Position numbers and translations under genes: made by a program. DNA of 64,000 bases from assembly GCA_950022295.1 (NCBI GenBank), contig OX465596.1, forward strand, positions 2,108,001-2,172,000. The letters are read 5' to 3'. Below the pieces are notes generated by a model. That model had not been told where the DNA came from. It worked only from the letters and a program-made list of their open reading frames with translations, and searched no databases. This document shows, one piece after another, positions 24,079 through 35,303 of this stretch (positions are counted from its first letter, which is position 1; each line of letters begins with the position of its first letter). This DNA comes from Bromus sterilis. Its lineage: Eukaryota > Streptophyta > Magnoliopsida > Poales > Poaceae.

Positions 24079-27000
24079 ACCGATTTGGTCGATTTTGGCC
24101 CATTTCGTGGACTATTATTCACCGTTCTGGGTCCCGGAGTGATTTCCATGCTTGCGAAACCCAAAGATGCGCTTATGTGTCGGTGATCAATAGTCGCCGT
24201 TTTGGACGATTCTTGCCCATTTCGTGGATTATTACTAACCGTTTTGGGGTCCCACAGCGATTTCCATGGTTGTGAAACCCCAAGGTGCGCCAAGGTGTCG
24301 GTGATCAATACTCGCCGTTTTGGCCTATTCTGGCTCGTTTCATGGTCTATTGCTCACCATTTTGGGGTCCTAGAGCAGTTTCCACGATTGATGAACCACG
24401 AGGCACGTTTACGTGTTGATCATCAACAATCACAATTTTGGCTAACTCTGGCCCGTTTCGTGGAATATTACTCACCGTTTTGGGTCCCTGAGCAATTTCC
24501 ATGGTTACTGAACTCCAAGGTGTGCTTACGGGTCGGTGATCAACACTCGTCGTTTTGGCCATTTCTGGCCTGCTTTATAGGCTATTGCTCACCGTTTTGA
24601 GGCTTGGGAGCGATTTCCACGATTGGCGAACCCCTCATCGTGTTTACGTGTCGATCATTAACACTCACAGTTTTGGCCGATTGTGTCCCGTTTCATGGGT
24701 TGTTGCTCACTGTTGTGGGGTCTCAGAGCGATTTCTGTGGTTGCGAAACCCCAAGGTGCGTTGACGTGTCAGTGATCAACACTCACCGTTTTGGCCGATT
24801 CTGGCCCATTCCGTGGACTATTACTCCCCGTTTTGAGGTCCCAAAGCAATTTCCATGGTTGCAAAACCCCAAGGTGCGCTTACGTGTCGGTGATCAATAC
24901 TCGTCGTTTTGCCCGATTCTGGCCCGTTTCATGGGCTATCGCCCACCATTTTGGGGTCCTAGAACGGTTTCCACGGTTGATGAACCACGGGGCGCGTTTA
25001 CGTGTAGATCATCAACAATCACAATTTTGGCTGATTTCGGCCCGTTTTGTAGACTATTACTCACTGTTTTGGGGTCCCGACGCGATTTCCACGATTGATG
25101 AACCCCGAGGTGCGTTTACGTGACGGTTATTATCACTGGAGTTTTGGTAGATTCTGACCCGTTTTATAGGCTATTGCTCATCGTTTGGGGGTCCCAGGGT
25201 GATTTTCACGATTAGCGAAACCCCAAGGTGAGATTACGTGCCGGTCATCGACACTCACTGTTTTGACCGATTCTGGCCCATTCCATGGACTATTACTCAC
25301 CATTTTGGGGTCCCGGAGCTATTTCCATGGTTGCAAAACCCCAAGGTGCGCTTACGTGACGGTGATCAATACACGTTGTTTTGGCCGGTTCTGGACCGTT
25401 TCATGGGCTATTTCTCACCGTTTTGTCCCCTTTTGTGGACTATTGCTCACCGTTTTGGGGTCCGAGAGAAGTTTCCACGATTATGAACCACTAAGCGCAT
25501 TTACGTGTCGATCATCAATAATCACAATTTTGGCTGATTCTGGCTCGTTTCATGGACAATTACTCACGATTTTGGGGTCCCGGCGCGATTTCGACGATTG
25601 GCGAACCCCGAGGTTCGTTTACGTGTCAGTTATCAACAGTGAAATTTTGGCAGATTCTGACCCGTTTTATAGGCTATTGCTCACCCTTTTGGGGTCCTAA
25701 AGCAATTTTCACGATTAGCGAACCCTCGGTACGTTTGCGTGTTGGTCATTAACACTCGTCGTTTTGGCCGACTCTGGCTCGTTTAATGGACTATTACTCA
25801 CTGTTTTATGGTCCCAAAGCATTTACCCTGATTAATGACCCCCGAGGTGTGTTTACGTGTCGGCATCAATAATAGCAGTTTTGGCCGATTTTGGCCCGTT
25901 TTGTGGACTATTACTCACCGTTCGGGGTCTCGAAGCGATTTCCATGGTTGCGAAACCCCACAGTGCGCTTACGTTTCATTGATCAACACTCACCGTTTTG
26001 GCCGATTCTAGCCCATTTCGTGGACTATTACTCACCATTTTGGGTCCCGGAGCGATTTCCATGATTGCGAAACCCCAAAGTGCGCTTACATGTCGGTGAT
26101 CAATACTCGTCGTTTTGGCTGATTTTGGCCCGTTTCATGGGCTATTGCTCATCGTTTTGGGGGCCTAGAGCGGTTTCCATGGTTGATGAACCACAAGGCA
26201 CGTTTACGTGTCGATCATCAACAATCAAAATTTTGGCTGATTCTGGCCCGTTTCGTGGACTATTACTCACCGTTTTGGGTCCCGGGCCGATTTCCATGGT
26301 TGCTCAACCCCAAGGTGTGCTTACGGTTCGGTGATCAACACTCGTCGTTTTGACTGATTCTGGCCCGCTTTATGGGCTATTGCTCACCATTTTGAGGCCC
26401 GGGAGCGATTTCCACGATTCGCAAACCCCTCGGCGTGTTTACGTGTCAATCATTAACACTCACAGTTTTGGCTGATTGTGGCCTGTTTCATGTGTTGTTG
26501 CTCACCGTTGTGGGGTCACAGAGCGATTTCCATGGTTGCGAAACCCCAAGGTGCGTTTACGTGTTCGTGATTAACGCTCACCGCTTTGGCCAATTCTGGC
26601 CCATTCCGTGGACTATTGCTCACCGTTTTGGGGTCCGAGAGAAGTTTCCACGATTATGAACCACTAAGCGCATTTACGTGTCGATCATCAATAATCACAA
26701 TTTTGGCGGATTCTGGCTCGTTTCCTGGACTATTACTCACCGTTTTGGGGTCCTGGCGCGATTTCCACGATTGACGAATCCCGAGGTGCGTTTACGTGTC
26801 GGTTATCAACAGTGAAATTTTGGCAGATTCTGACTCGTTTTATAGGCTATTGCTCACCCTTTTGGGGTCCCAGAGCAATTTTAACGGTTAGCGAAACCCT
26901 CGATACGTTTGCATGTTGGTCATTAACACTCGTCGTTTTGGCCGATTTTGGCTCGTTTAATGGACTATTACTCACCGTTTTGCGGTCCCAAAGCAGTTTA

Positions 27001-28429
27001 CATGATTAATGACCCCGAGGTGCGTTTACGTGTCGGTCATCAATAATAGCAGTTTTGACCGATTCTGGCCTGTTTCGTGGACTATTACTCACCGTTTTGG
27101 GGCCTCAGAGCGATTTCCATGGTTGCGAAACCCCCACGATGCGCTTACGTGTCATTGATCAACACTATCTGTTTTGGCCGATTCTAGCCCATTTCTTGGA
27201 CTATTACTCACCATTTTGGGGTCCCGGGGCGATTGCCATGGTTGCAAAATCCCAAGGTGCGCTTACGTGTCGGTGAACAATACTCGTCGTTTTGGCCGAT
27301 TCCGGCCCGTTTCATGGGATATTGTCCATCGTTTTGGGGTCCTAGAGCGGTTTCCATGGTTGATGAACCACGAGGCACATTTACGTGTCGATCATCAACA
27401 ATCACATTTTTTGCTGATTCTTGCCCGTTTCGTGGACTATTACTCACCGTTTTGGGGTCCTGGCGCAATTTCCACGATTGATGAACCCCCGAGGTGCGTT
27501 TATGTGACGGTTATCATCACTGGAGTTTTGGTAGATTATGACGCGTTTCATAGGCTATTGCTCACGTTTTGGGGTCCCAGATCGATTTTCACGATTAGTG
27601 AAACCCCAAGGCGAGCTTACGTGGTGGTCATCAACACTCGCTGTTTTGACCGATTCTGACCCATTTCATGGACTATTACTCACCGTTTTGGGGTCCCGAA
27701 GCGATTTCCATGGTTGCGAAACCCCAATGTGCACTTAGTGTCGGTGATCAATACTCGCTATTTTGGCCAATTCTTGCCCATTTCTTGGGCTATTGCTCAG
27801 CGTTTTGGGTTCCTAGAGTAGTTTCCACGATTGATGAACCACGAGGAGTGTTAACGTGTCTATCCTGAACAATCACAATTTTGGCTGATTCTGGCCCGTT
27901 TTGTGGACTATTACTCACCGTTTTTGGGTCCCGGCGCGATTTTCATGATTGACGAACCCCGAGGTGCGTTTATGTGTCGGTTATCAACACTGAAATTTTG
28001 ACAGATGCTGACCCGTTTTATAGGCTATTGCTCACCGTTTTGGGGTCCAAGAGCGATTTTCACGATTAGCGAAATCCTCGGTACGTTTACGTGTTGGTCA
28101 TTAACACTCCCGTTTTGGTCGATTCTGGCACGTTTAATGGACTATTACAAACCGTTTTGCGGTCCCAAAGCGTTTTCCATGATTACTGACTCCCGAGGTC
28201 TGTTTACGTTTCGGTCATCAATAATAGCAGTTTTAGCCTATTCTGGCCCGTTTCGTTGTCTATTACTCACCGTTTTGGGGTTTCGGGGCTATTTTGATGA
28301 TTGTGAAACCCCAAGGTGCGCTTACGTTTCGGTGATCAGCACTTGCTGTTTAGGCTGATTCTGGACTGTTTCATGAGCTATTGCTCACTGTTTTGGAGTC
28401 CCAGAGCGGTTTCCATGGTTGATGAACCA
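24079..28429 (-). repeat. pSc119.2-like ~118-bp satellite, array 2 (about 37 monomers, inverted relative to array 1)
   Basis: The core 'ctattactcaccgttttggg' recurs at about 24112, 24228, 24349, 24466, 24583, 24703, 24819, 24937, 25054, 25171 and onward, giving spacings of 116-121 bp. On the plus strand it has the sense of the published pSc119.2 probe. Monomers can be sorted into recurring types: A 'gcgaaaccccaaggtgcgct', B 'gatgaaccacgaggc', C 'cactggagttttggtag', D 'attagcgaaaccccaagg', C' 'caacagtgaaattttggcag', D' 'cattaacactcgtcg', H 'aataatagcagttttg', plus E, F and G. These types recur in blocks, giving higher-order structure. Two shortened monomers lie near 25420 and 26600. The array stops abruptly inside a type-B monomer at 28429. 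Open frames of the form 'FGPFRGLLLTVLGS' are by-products of the repeat. Confidence 0.9.
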
Positions 28430-28661
28430 TGTAAGGCCCGACATGCGGTACTATTCCAGATCTAGATGTTTCCATCCAGATCCGGGAACGAAGCACATAT
28501 CGGTCCCACCGCGACATATGACAACGTCATATGCCCCGGATTTCCAACATGATATCACAACATTACAGCTACAAGGATACATCATCTTCTCATACAAGTC
28601 GGCATACAACTGCCTTGATACAATACAACAACGAAAGATATTGTTTGAGTACAGACTATAA
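28430..28661 (-). repeat. Inverted, truncated copy of the end of the 2.16-kb repeat
   Basis: Begins TGTAAGGCCCGACATGCGG and runs as the reverse complement of 10242 down to about 10015 ('cggtcccaccgcgacatatg', 'tcggcatacaactgccttg', 'gagtacagact'). It stops where the CACTA element begins. It abuts satellite array 2 with no spacer, whereas the intact copy at 8108-10242 is separated from array 1 by ~395 bp. Confidence 0.8.
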
Positions 28662-28664
28662 TCA

Positions 28665-29301
28665 CACTACTAGAGAAATAGCTATACATGGAAACCTTAT
28701 TAGTGGCGCATTTTTATGTAATGCGCCACTATGTTGTAAGGGGTGGCGCACTGGTTAAAAATGCAACACCTATAAGCTCTTATAGGTGGCACATTTTTTA
28801 AAATGCGCCACCCCTAAGGGTGGGCTAGCCATGGATCCTCTTATACGTGGCGCATTTGGAGAAATGCGCCACCCCTAAGAACCTTATAAGTGGTGCATTC
28901 TGGAAATGCGCCACCCCTAAGAGCTTATGGGTGGCGCATTCTGGAAAATGCGCCACCCCTAAGGAATTATTAGTGGCGCATTCAGAATGCGCCACCCATA
29001 AGCTCTTAGTGGCGCATTTTGCTAGGTGCGCCACCCCTAAGGTTCTTATGGGTGGCGCATTTTGCAATATGCGCCACTAATAAGGGTATATATAACCCGT
29101 CCGGCTTCCTTCTCCTCCTTACCTCTTCATTCTTATCCTCCTCTCCTCCACCATCTCCTCCTCCTCTCCACCTTCTCCATGGCGCCCTCCTCCTCCTCCC
29201 CTCCTCCATGGCTCCTCCTCCTCCCCTCCTCCATGGCTCCAAGTCTGCTCCTCCTCCTCATCCTCCCCTCCTCCATGGCTCCTCCTCCAAGGTTCCCCCT
29301 C
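28665..29301 (+). mobile_element. CACTA (Caspar-like) transposon terminus, truncated
   Basis: Starts with CACTACTAGAGAAATAGCTA, a CACTA terminal inverted repeat, preceded by TCA (28662-28664) as a possible 3-bp target duplication. From about 28700 to 29080 there are eight or nine short palindromes of the form GTGGCGCATTT...AAATGCGCCAC, the subterminal repeats characteristic of this superfamily. A TATA-like box 'gtatatataacc' (about 29086-29097) and a pyrimidine-rich stretch of CTCCTC repeats follow, as expected for the element's promoter and leader. No transposase (TNP2-like) coding sequence is present and no opposite terminus was found, so only one end survives. Confidence 0.8.
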
Positions 29302-30143
29302 TGTAAGGCCCGATATATCATTGCGTCCAGATTGTTGGAGAAATATCATTGTGTCCAGATTGTTTGCCACCCATCTATCACCTCTGATTATGATCTCTTT
29401 TATGTCTTGTGAGTAGTTACTTTAGTTCTTGAGAACATGGGAGAAGTCTAGTTGTTAGTAGTCATATGATGTTGAAGTATTATGTGTTGTTTGATACTTA
29501 AGTTGTGTTGTTATTTCTCTAGTGGTGTTATGTGATTCGAACACTTAACACTTCACCTTTCATGGACCTAGAGGAATACATTGTGCACAAAGGATGCTTA
29601 TGGTGGGTTGCCGGAGTGACAGAAACCTGAACCCCAGTTCGCACACTTTTGCATAAGGGAGTTACGGATCCTTGATCGTAATGCTGTGGTTAGGCTTATG
29701 CCTTAATTACTACCTTGTATTTGCGGATGCTTGCAAGGTGTGTAATCATAACAGTACACTTATCTTAGTCTAGAAGGTGTACTAGCATTGATTCACCCAC
29801 CAACACTTATCAACGCAATACATATTACTTGGCGGAGTATGGTGAAAGTAACTTGGCTATCTCTCCCGTGTTTTCTCGAGAACGCTTTAGCTTTTATAAG
29901 TTTAGTTCCTAGGCTTATCCTTGTGAAAGGATTGGGCCACTTGCTACACCTCAGTTACCCAGTTTACTTTGCTTGTCTTTTACTTTTCTGTTGCTTAAAC
30001 CAAAAACCCCTAAATATTTACCTTTGAGTGTGTGCAGCCTTTCCTTATCCAGTGTCACTTATCAGCACCTTCTGCTCCTCGTGGGATCGACATCCTTATT
30101 TATCGAAAAGCTATAATTGATCCCCTAGACTTGTGGGTTATCA
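29302..30143 (+). mobile_element. Probable gypsy-type LTR (Athila-like), 3' boundary supported by PBS
   Basis: The right end reads 'cttgtgggttatca' and is followed by a primer-binding-site-like sequence, a combination typical of Triticeae Athila-group elements ('gatcccctagacttgtgggt'). The left boundary is less certain. I place it at TGTAAGGCCCGATAT (29302), which would give TG...CA ends and ~842 bp. That 15-mer is identical to the reverse complement of the end of the 2.16-kb repeat. No gag or pol follows. Confidence 0.5.
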
Positions 30144-30154
30144 AGAATCGTTTA

Positions 30155-30173
30155 TTGGCGCGGTTAACAGGGG
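30155..30173 (+). other. Degenerate primer-binding site of the gypsy-type element
   Basis: The sequence 'ttggcgcggttaacagggg' resembles the TGGCGCCGTTGCCGGGG-type PBS used by Athila-like gypsy elements, with several substitutions. It lies 11 bp after the proposed LTR end. The following 210 bp (30174-30384) is unrecognised internal sequence leading into satellite. Confidence 0.5.
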
Positions 30174-30384
30174 AGGCAACCCAACTAAACCTATTAACTT
30201 CACCGCCATCAGTTAGTAGCATACGTGCACGTCTCGGCGGAATTATCTGAACAGAAGATCTAGGTACGTGCAGTCTATACAGCCGGAGTGTACTCGGTTT
30301 GTTCGACGACTGTGTTGTAGCTCTTGACGGAAAGTAATCGTCTACGAGAACGTACAGGTCTGGGCCAACAAGGTGCGCATATGA

Positions 30385-31080
30385 GTATTTCATCAACACT
30401 CGCAGTTTTGGACGATTCTGGCCCGTTTCGTGGGCTATTGCTCACTATTTTGGGGTCTCGGAGCGATTTCCACGACTGATAAATCCTGGAGCACGACTAC
30501 GAGTTGGTCTTGAACAATCGCAGTTTTGGGCGATTCTGATCCGTTTCATGGGCTATTGCTCACCGTTTTGAGGTCCTGTGGCGAATTCCACGATTGATGA
30601 ACCCAGGGTGCAATTACGCGTCGGTCATCAACACTCTGGGGTCGCAAAGCAATTTCGATGGGTGATGAACCCCGAGGTGCGCATACGAGTCGTTCATCAA
30701 TACTCTTAGTTTTGGCCGATTTTGGCCCGTTTCGTGGGCTATTGCTCACTGTTCTAGGGTTGCAAAGAAATTTCGATGGGTGAGGAACCCCGAGGTGCGC
30801 ATACGAGTCTTTCATCAAAACTCTTAGTTTTGGCCGATTTCGGCCCGTTTCGTGGGCTATTGCTCACCATTTTAGGGTCCCAGGGCATATTCCAAGATTG
30901 ATGAACCCCAGGTTGCAATTATAGTCGGTCATCAATACTCGCAGTTTTGGCCCGTTTTGTGGGCTATTGCTCACCATTCTGGAGTCGCAAAGAAATTTCC
31001 ATGGTTGATGAACCCCGAGGTGCGCATACGAGTCTTTTATCAACACTCGCAGTTTTGGCCGATTCTGGTCCGTTTCGTGG
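30385..31080 (-). repeat. pSc119.2-like satellite, array 3 (variant monomers)
   Basis: About six monomers in the same orientation as array 2 ('gtgggctattgctcaccg'). They carry the variant signature 'gaggtgcgcatacgagtc' found otherwise only at the outer end of array 1 (10638-11060, opposite strand). Array 3 therefore mirrors the outer part of array 1. It ends at about 31080 directly inside the glutathione S-transferase pseudogene. Confidence 0.85.
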
Positions 31081-31713
31081 GAGCTGATCTAGGTAGACGT
31101 CATGATCAACAAGAGTGAGTTGGTGTTCTCCAAAAGCCCTGTCCACAAGAAGGTGCCCGTGCTACTCCATGGCGACCAGGCCATCTGTGAGTCCCTCGTC
31201 ATCGATGAGGTCTTCGACGAGCCGTCTCTCCTGCCGTCTGACCCCTACGACTGTGCCATAGCCCGTTTTGGGCAGACTTCATGGACAAGGAATTCTCATT
31301 CTCAGTTCAGAAACTAGAAGGGCCTGAAATCTGAACATCTGCTTGCTTTACTGAATCTGGTGTGATGAAACAGCTCGTCGTGCCATTCTGGTTCACACAC
31401 TGGGCAGAGGGCGAGCCGCAGAAGGCTTTAGTTGAGGAGCCCGGTCAACCAAAAGCGGGCACTTCTGGAGGCGCAGCTCAAGGGGAAGAGGTTCTTTGGA
31501 GGCGACAGCATCGGAGCCGCCTCTGTGTTTGGGTCCTTGGCTCAGCATGGCAGAGGAGGTGACCGGAATGGTGGTGCTTGACGAAAACGAGTACCCTGCT
31601 CTACGCCGATGGTCTAAGGAGTACAATTCTTACGAAGCTATGAAGTAGTGCGTCCCAGACAGAGACCAGCTCGTCGCCTTCTATACTGAACGAAGGAGAC
31701 GTACAAAATGTTT
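31081..31713 (+). pseudogene. Tau-class glutathione S-transferase pseudogene, 5'-truncated at the satellite junction
   Basis: The first exon remnant encodes NKSEL...SPVHKKVPVLLHGD, ICESLVI and LLPSDPYDCAIARF. These are the thioredoxin-fold glutathione-site motifs of tau GSTs; the ESL motif binds the gamma-glutamyl part of glutathione. The catalytic Ser and the first ~35 residues are missing because the satellite replaces them. A one-base deletion near 31268 shifts the frame in the ARFWADFMDKE region. The second-exon part (MKQLVVPFWFTHWAEGEPQKAL at 31363, then KRFFGGDS, MAEEVTGM, ENEYPALRRWSKEY, VAFYTERRR) is scattered over frames. Intact family members have ~230 residues and detoxify xenobiotics in the cytosol. 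This copy is dead. Confidence 0.85.
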
Positions 31714-31991
31714 GCTAAAGCATGGTTGAAGCAGTAATTGGGTGCTACAAGTAGCTAGAACATGTCTTTGTGTGTGGAATAATGCATGGATGACAAATGG
31801 TCTGTGTTCAGATGTTTATTTCGTGATTAAATGTGGTTGTTATTACTTTATTCTTTTGATGGAATTATACTATTATAGTACAGAAGTGTAGTTACTACGT
31901 ACTTTACTAAGTATACATTGCATTTCTTTTCTATGGGCTACTTGCTAATTTCAGTCCATACGGATGGTCAACTCACATAAATCTTCTAATA

Positions 31992-32787
31992 TACTAAGCT
32001 CCCTAAGGGTGAAAGCTATGAGAATCGATTGATGATTTAATTTTGACTTGGTCATACCTTTGGTTATGTATGTGAATTTTTTTAATTTTTTTAAGCTTCT
32101 TAGAGGTGAAAGCTATGTGGGTCAATTGAAGATTCAGCTTTAACTTGGTACTACCCCTGATCATATATGTAAATTATTATCATTTATTATTATATTAATT
32201 TCATTTAAAAAAATAATGCACGATACACGAACATTATTAACATTTGTTTTCTTTGAAAAAAAATGAATGTTACTTTTTGTATGCTTCGTACACTGATGCT
32301 ATAGTAAATTTATTATAATCGAGAGTTGTAGTAAATAAGTTTTGACTTCACGTTCGGATCATTCAGCTTATGCAGTATATGTCATTCCAAAAACATTAAT
32401 CATGACACGAACGATACTCTATTTTAAAGTTGAAGTTGAACACAGTTAGTTGGCATTTTGAGAATCAATATAGCTTAACTTTATTGAACTTTCTAATTTT
32501 GAAGTCTCCTTATTCAATTGAGGACATTAATTTATTGAATAGAAGATTTTGATAATGTCGTTGCCTTAGATTTTATGATGAAATATTTTGATGAATGTGT
32601 CTTTTTGATAAAATAAATAAATGATGTGAGCCTTGATTGGCAAGAAGAAAGCGACCACTACAATATGTTTAGTATGATCATAACACATGCGATCTACACT
32701 GTAATAAACTCCATCGTGTATGTTATTCATTAAAAAATATCTTTCAGTCACACGATAAAAAAGATCCACTCAAACATCATAGAAAAA
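31992..32787. repeat. Helitron internal tandem duplication, copy 1
   Basis: Begins 'tactaagctccct' and is repeated, with few mismatches and small indels, from 32788. The copies share 'gcacgatacacgaacatta', 'cgttcggatcattcag' and 'gccttgattggcaagaagaa'. The unit is AT-rich and has no coding potential. Confidence 0.85.
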
Positions 32788-33580
32788 TACTAAGCTCCCT
32801 AGGGATGAAAGCCATGAGAATCAATTGAGGATTCAATTTTGACTTGGTTATACCTTTGGCTATGTATGTGAATTTTTTTTCTTTTTTTAAGCTTCTTAGA
32901 GGTGAAAGCTATGTGAGTCAATTGAAGATTCAGCTTTAACTTGGTCCTACCCCTGATCATATATGTAAATTATTATCATTTATTATTATATTGATCTCAT
33001 TTAAAAAAATGCACGATACACGAACATTATTAACATTTGTTTTTTTTGGAAAAAATGAATGTTACTTTTTGTATGCTTCGTACACTGATGCTATAGTAAA
33101 TTTATTATAATCGAGAGTTGTAGTAAATAATTTTTGACTTCACGTTCGGATCATTCAGTTTATGCAGTAGATGTCATTCCAAAAACATTAATCATGACAC
33201 GGACGATACTCTATTTTAAAGTTGAAGCTGGATACAGTTATTTGGCATTTTGAGAATCAATATAGCTTAACTTTATTGAACTTTCTAATTTTGAAGTCTC
33301 CTTATTTAATTGAGGACATTAATTTATTGAATACAAGATTTTGATAATGTCATTGTCTTAGATTTTATGATGAAATATTTTGATGAATGTGCCTTTTTGA
33401 TAAAAATAAATAAATGATGTGAGCCTTGATTGGCAAGAAGAAAGCGACCACTACAATATGTTTAGTATGGTCATAACACATGCGATCTACACTATAATAA
33501 ACTCCATCGTGTATGTTATTCATTAAAAATTATCTTTCAGTCACACGATAAAAAATATCCACACAAACATCATAGAAAAT
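32788..33580. repeat. Helitron internal tandem duplication, copy 2
   Basis: Second copy of the ~796-bp unit starting at 31992. It lacks the first ten bases of the Helitron 5' terminus, so the duplication is internal rather than a nested second insertion. Unique sequence leading to the terminal hairpin follows. Confidence 0.85.
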
Positions 33581-33669
33581 TAAAACTTAATAAAACTAAC
33601 ACTTAAAAATAAAACTTATACAATCCAAAATACGAAAATGGCGCAGCAAAGCGCGCATTGCACTTCTAG

Positions 33670-35017
33670 TAAACTCTAGTTCAAAAACTTCCATGTTGAT
33701 TCTAATTAACTTCCTATATACACCCACACACAAGTTTTCCATCTCGATTTTGAAGGATTCATTCCAAAAAAATTCTCTGATTTCAAATTGCTCGTCTTAA
33801 TTTTGAATAATTGTTCTATCAATCAGCGCTGTAGCATCAACTAAATTTGTGGGGCTTACACCTAATAATCGAATTTGTTTACACATTTTTTTTCTACATT
33901 CATTATATGTTAGAAGGTGCTATTATTTATTTTTCAATAGTTAGGCGATGTGCTCATTGACAATGAAGCGCATGTTGTGTGATTTCATCAATCCAAGGTA
34001 GGGTGTGCATGCATTGTTTGTAGGAGGAGGTGGACGCATATATATAGTGTTTAAGCTTTGCAATGTTGACAAAAGAATACAAATTTAGCAATATCATGGT
34101 ATCCAAAACCATAAAGTTTGTAGCATTTAATGTCAATTTAAAATCAAAGTATTTCTCAAAACCACGGTATTTATATAAGAAGTCCAAAAATACTTTGCAT
34201 TCAAACCGAATCTTAGCTCGTTCGAACGCCGTAGCCCGTAGCAGCAGAGGAGAGTCAAAGCTAAATGAACCATTCCAAACGGATCCACTTCATCCCTTCT
34301 AAAATAATTGTACATCTTATTTTGTATAACTTATAATTTTTTAATAAATATTTATTTTCTTCTAATTATTTACTATTATAAAAGTATACATTATCGTTAA
34401 TCTGATAGCACTGATTATGCATCATAATTATTAGTATTTTTATTTCAATTCGGTCGGGCTTAAACAGAATTTGACTCCTTAGATTTTTTTTTAGATAAAG
34501 AACTGCTTAGAAATTAAGATGTGCAATTATTTTAGAACCAATGGAGCACACATTACTGGTTCGCTCGTGACAGAGAGGAAGGTTGTACGGATGGATAGTG
34601 ATGTGGGAGAGGAAGATTGTACGGATGGATAGTGACGAGGAAGGCAAGAGATGTGGACGGTTCGTTACGTCCTCTTGTCAAAGGAACTAACGTGCGTGGG
34701 TGCCAAGGAAGGAACGTGTGAAGCTGCCACCCAAAAGCGACCAGCCACTGAACTGAAACTTTTTGCTTTGAGCTATTTTCCGAAACTGAAGCTTTTGACA
34801 TTCAAAAAAAAAACTGAAGCTTGCTACGGGGGAAGTAGAAATTAAAATAAAAAAGGGAAAATCTTTGTAGCTCCGCCGCACAGAAAACATAACATGCGGC
34901 GCGTCACAATTGGCGCTGATTAAAATCGTGCGCTCGCTCATCCCATGCGGTGGCATTTAATATGCTTGCACCTCTCTCTGCTCTCACAGCCCGTGCCTTT
35001 TTTTAGGGCGTGTTCGG
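33670..35017. other. Intergenic sequence without recognised gene
   Basis: AT-rich to ~34550. A short imperfect direct repeat ('ttgtacggatggatagtga') occurs near 34582 and 34616. Open frames are below 90 codons and none resembles a known protein. Confidence 0.5.
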
Positions 35018-35020
35018 TAA

Positions 35021-35303
35021 GAGCATGGTTAATAGTATAGCCGGTTGTTGGTTATAAGGAGATGACATATCATCTATAGCCAATCTTATAGCCAACTAGT
35101 ACAATGGTTAGATATAAATATGTATACTTTATTAATACATAATCCACATGTCTATCTCACAAAGTGCCTAGGAGCATGTGTTGAAGCTGGCTATTAATCT
35201 GTAACCCGCTTCTCTTCTCTCTCCTTTCCTCTCTCCTTCACCCACCTCAAATATAATATTTTAATGCTTACAGCCTGCTGACTGTACCTTATTGTACTTG
35301 CTC
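35021..35303. mobile_element. Harbinger/Tourist-like MITE with TAA target duplication
   Basis: A 283-bp element with ends GAGCATGGTTAATAGTATAG and, in reverse complement, GAGCAAGTACAATAAGGTAC. It is flanked by TAA at 35018-35020 and 35304-35306. The inverted ends, size and TWA target duplication fit PIF/Harbinger-derived MITEs common near grass genes. Confidence 0.75.

Larger units (their letters stand above)
31982..33669 (+). mobile_element. Non-autonomous Helitron
   Basis: The 5' end is TCTTCTAATATACTAAG and the 3' end is a small hairpin (ATGGCGC, loop, GCGCGCAT at about 33638-33658) followed by 'tgcacttCTAG'. It sits between A (31981) and T (33670), the A|T target rule of Helitrons. There is no Rep/helicase coding capacity. 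Its interior is mostly a tandem duplication (31992-32787 and 32788-33580). Confidence 0.75.

Noticed and set aside
24079..28429. Many open frames with recurring peptide phrases such as FGPFRGLLLTVLGS, suggestive of a repeat protein
   Set aside because: They are translations of the ~118-bp satellite in several frames and on both strands; monomer length is not a multiple of three and frames end within one or two monomers.
29006..29412. Ser/Pro-rich and Glu/Arg/Gly-rich frames of 80-116 codons
   Set aside because: Translations of the CTCCTC-rich leader of the CACTA element.
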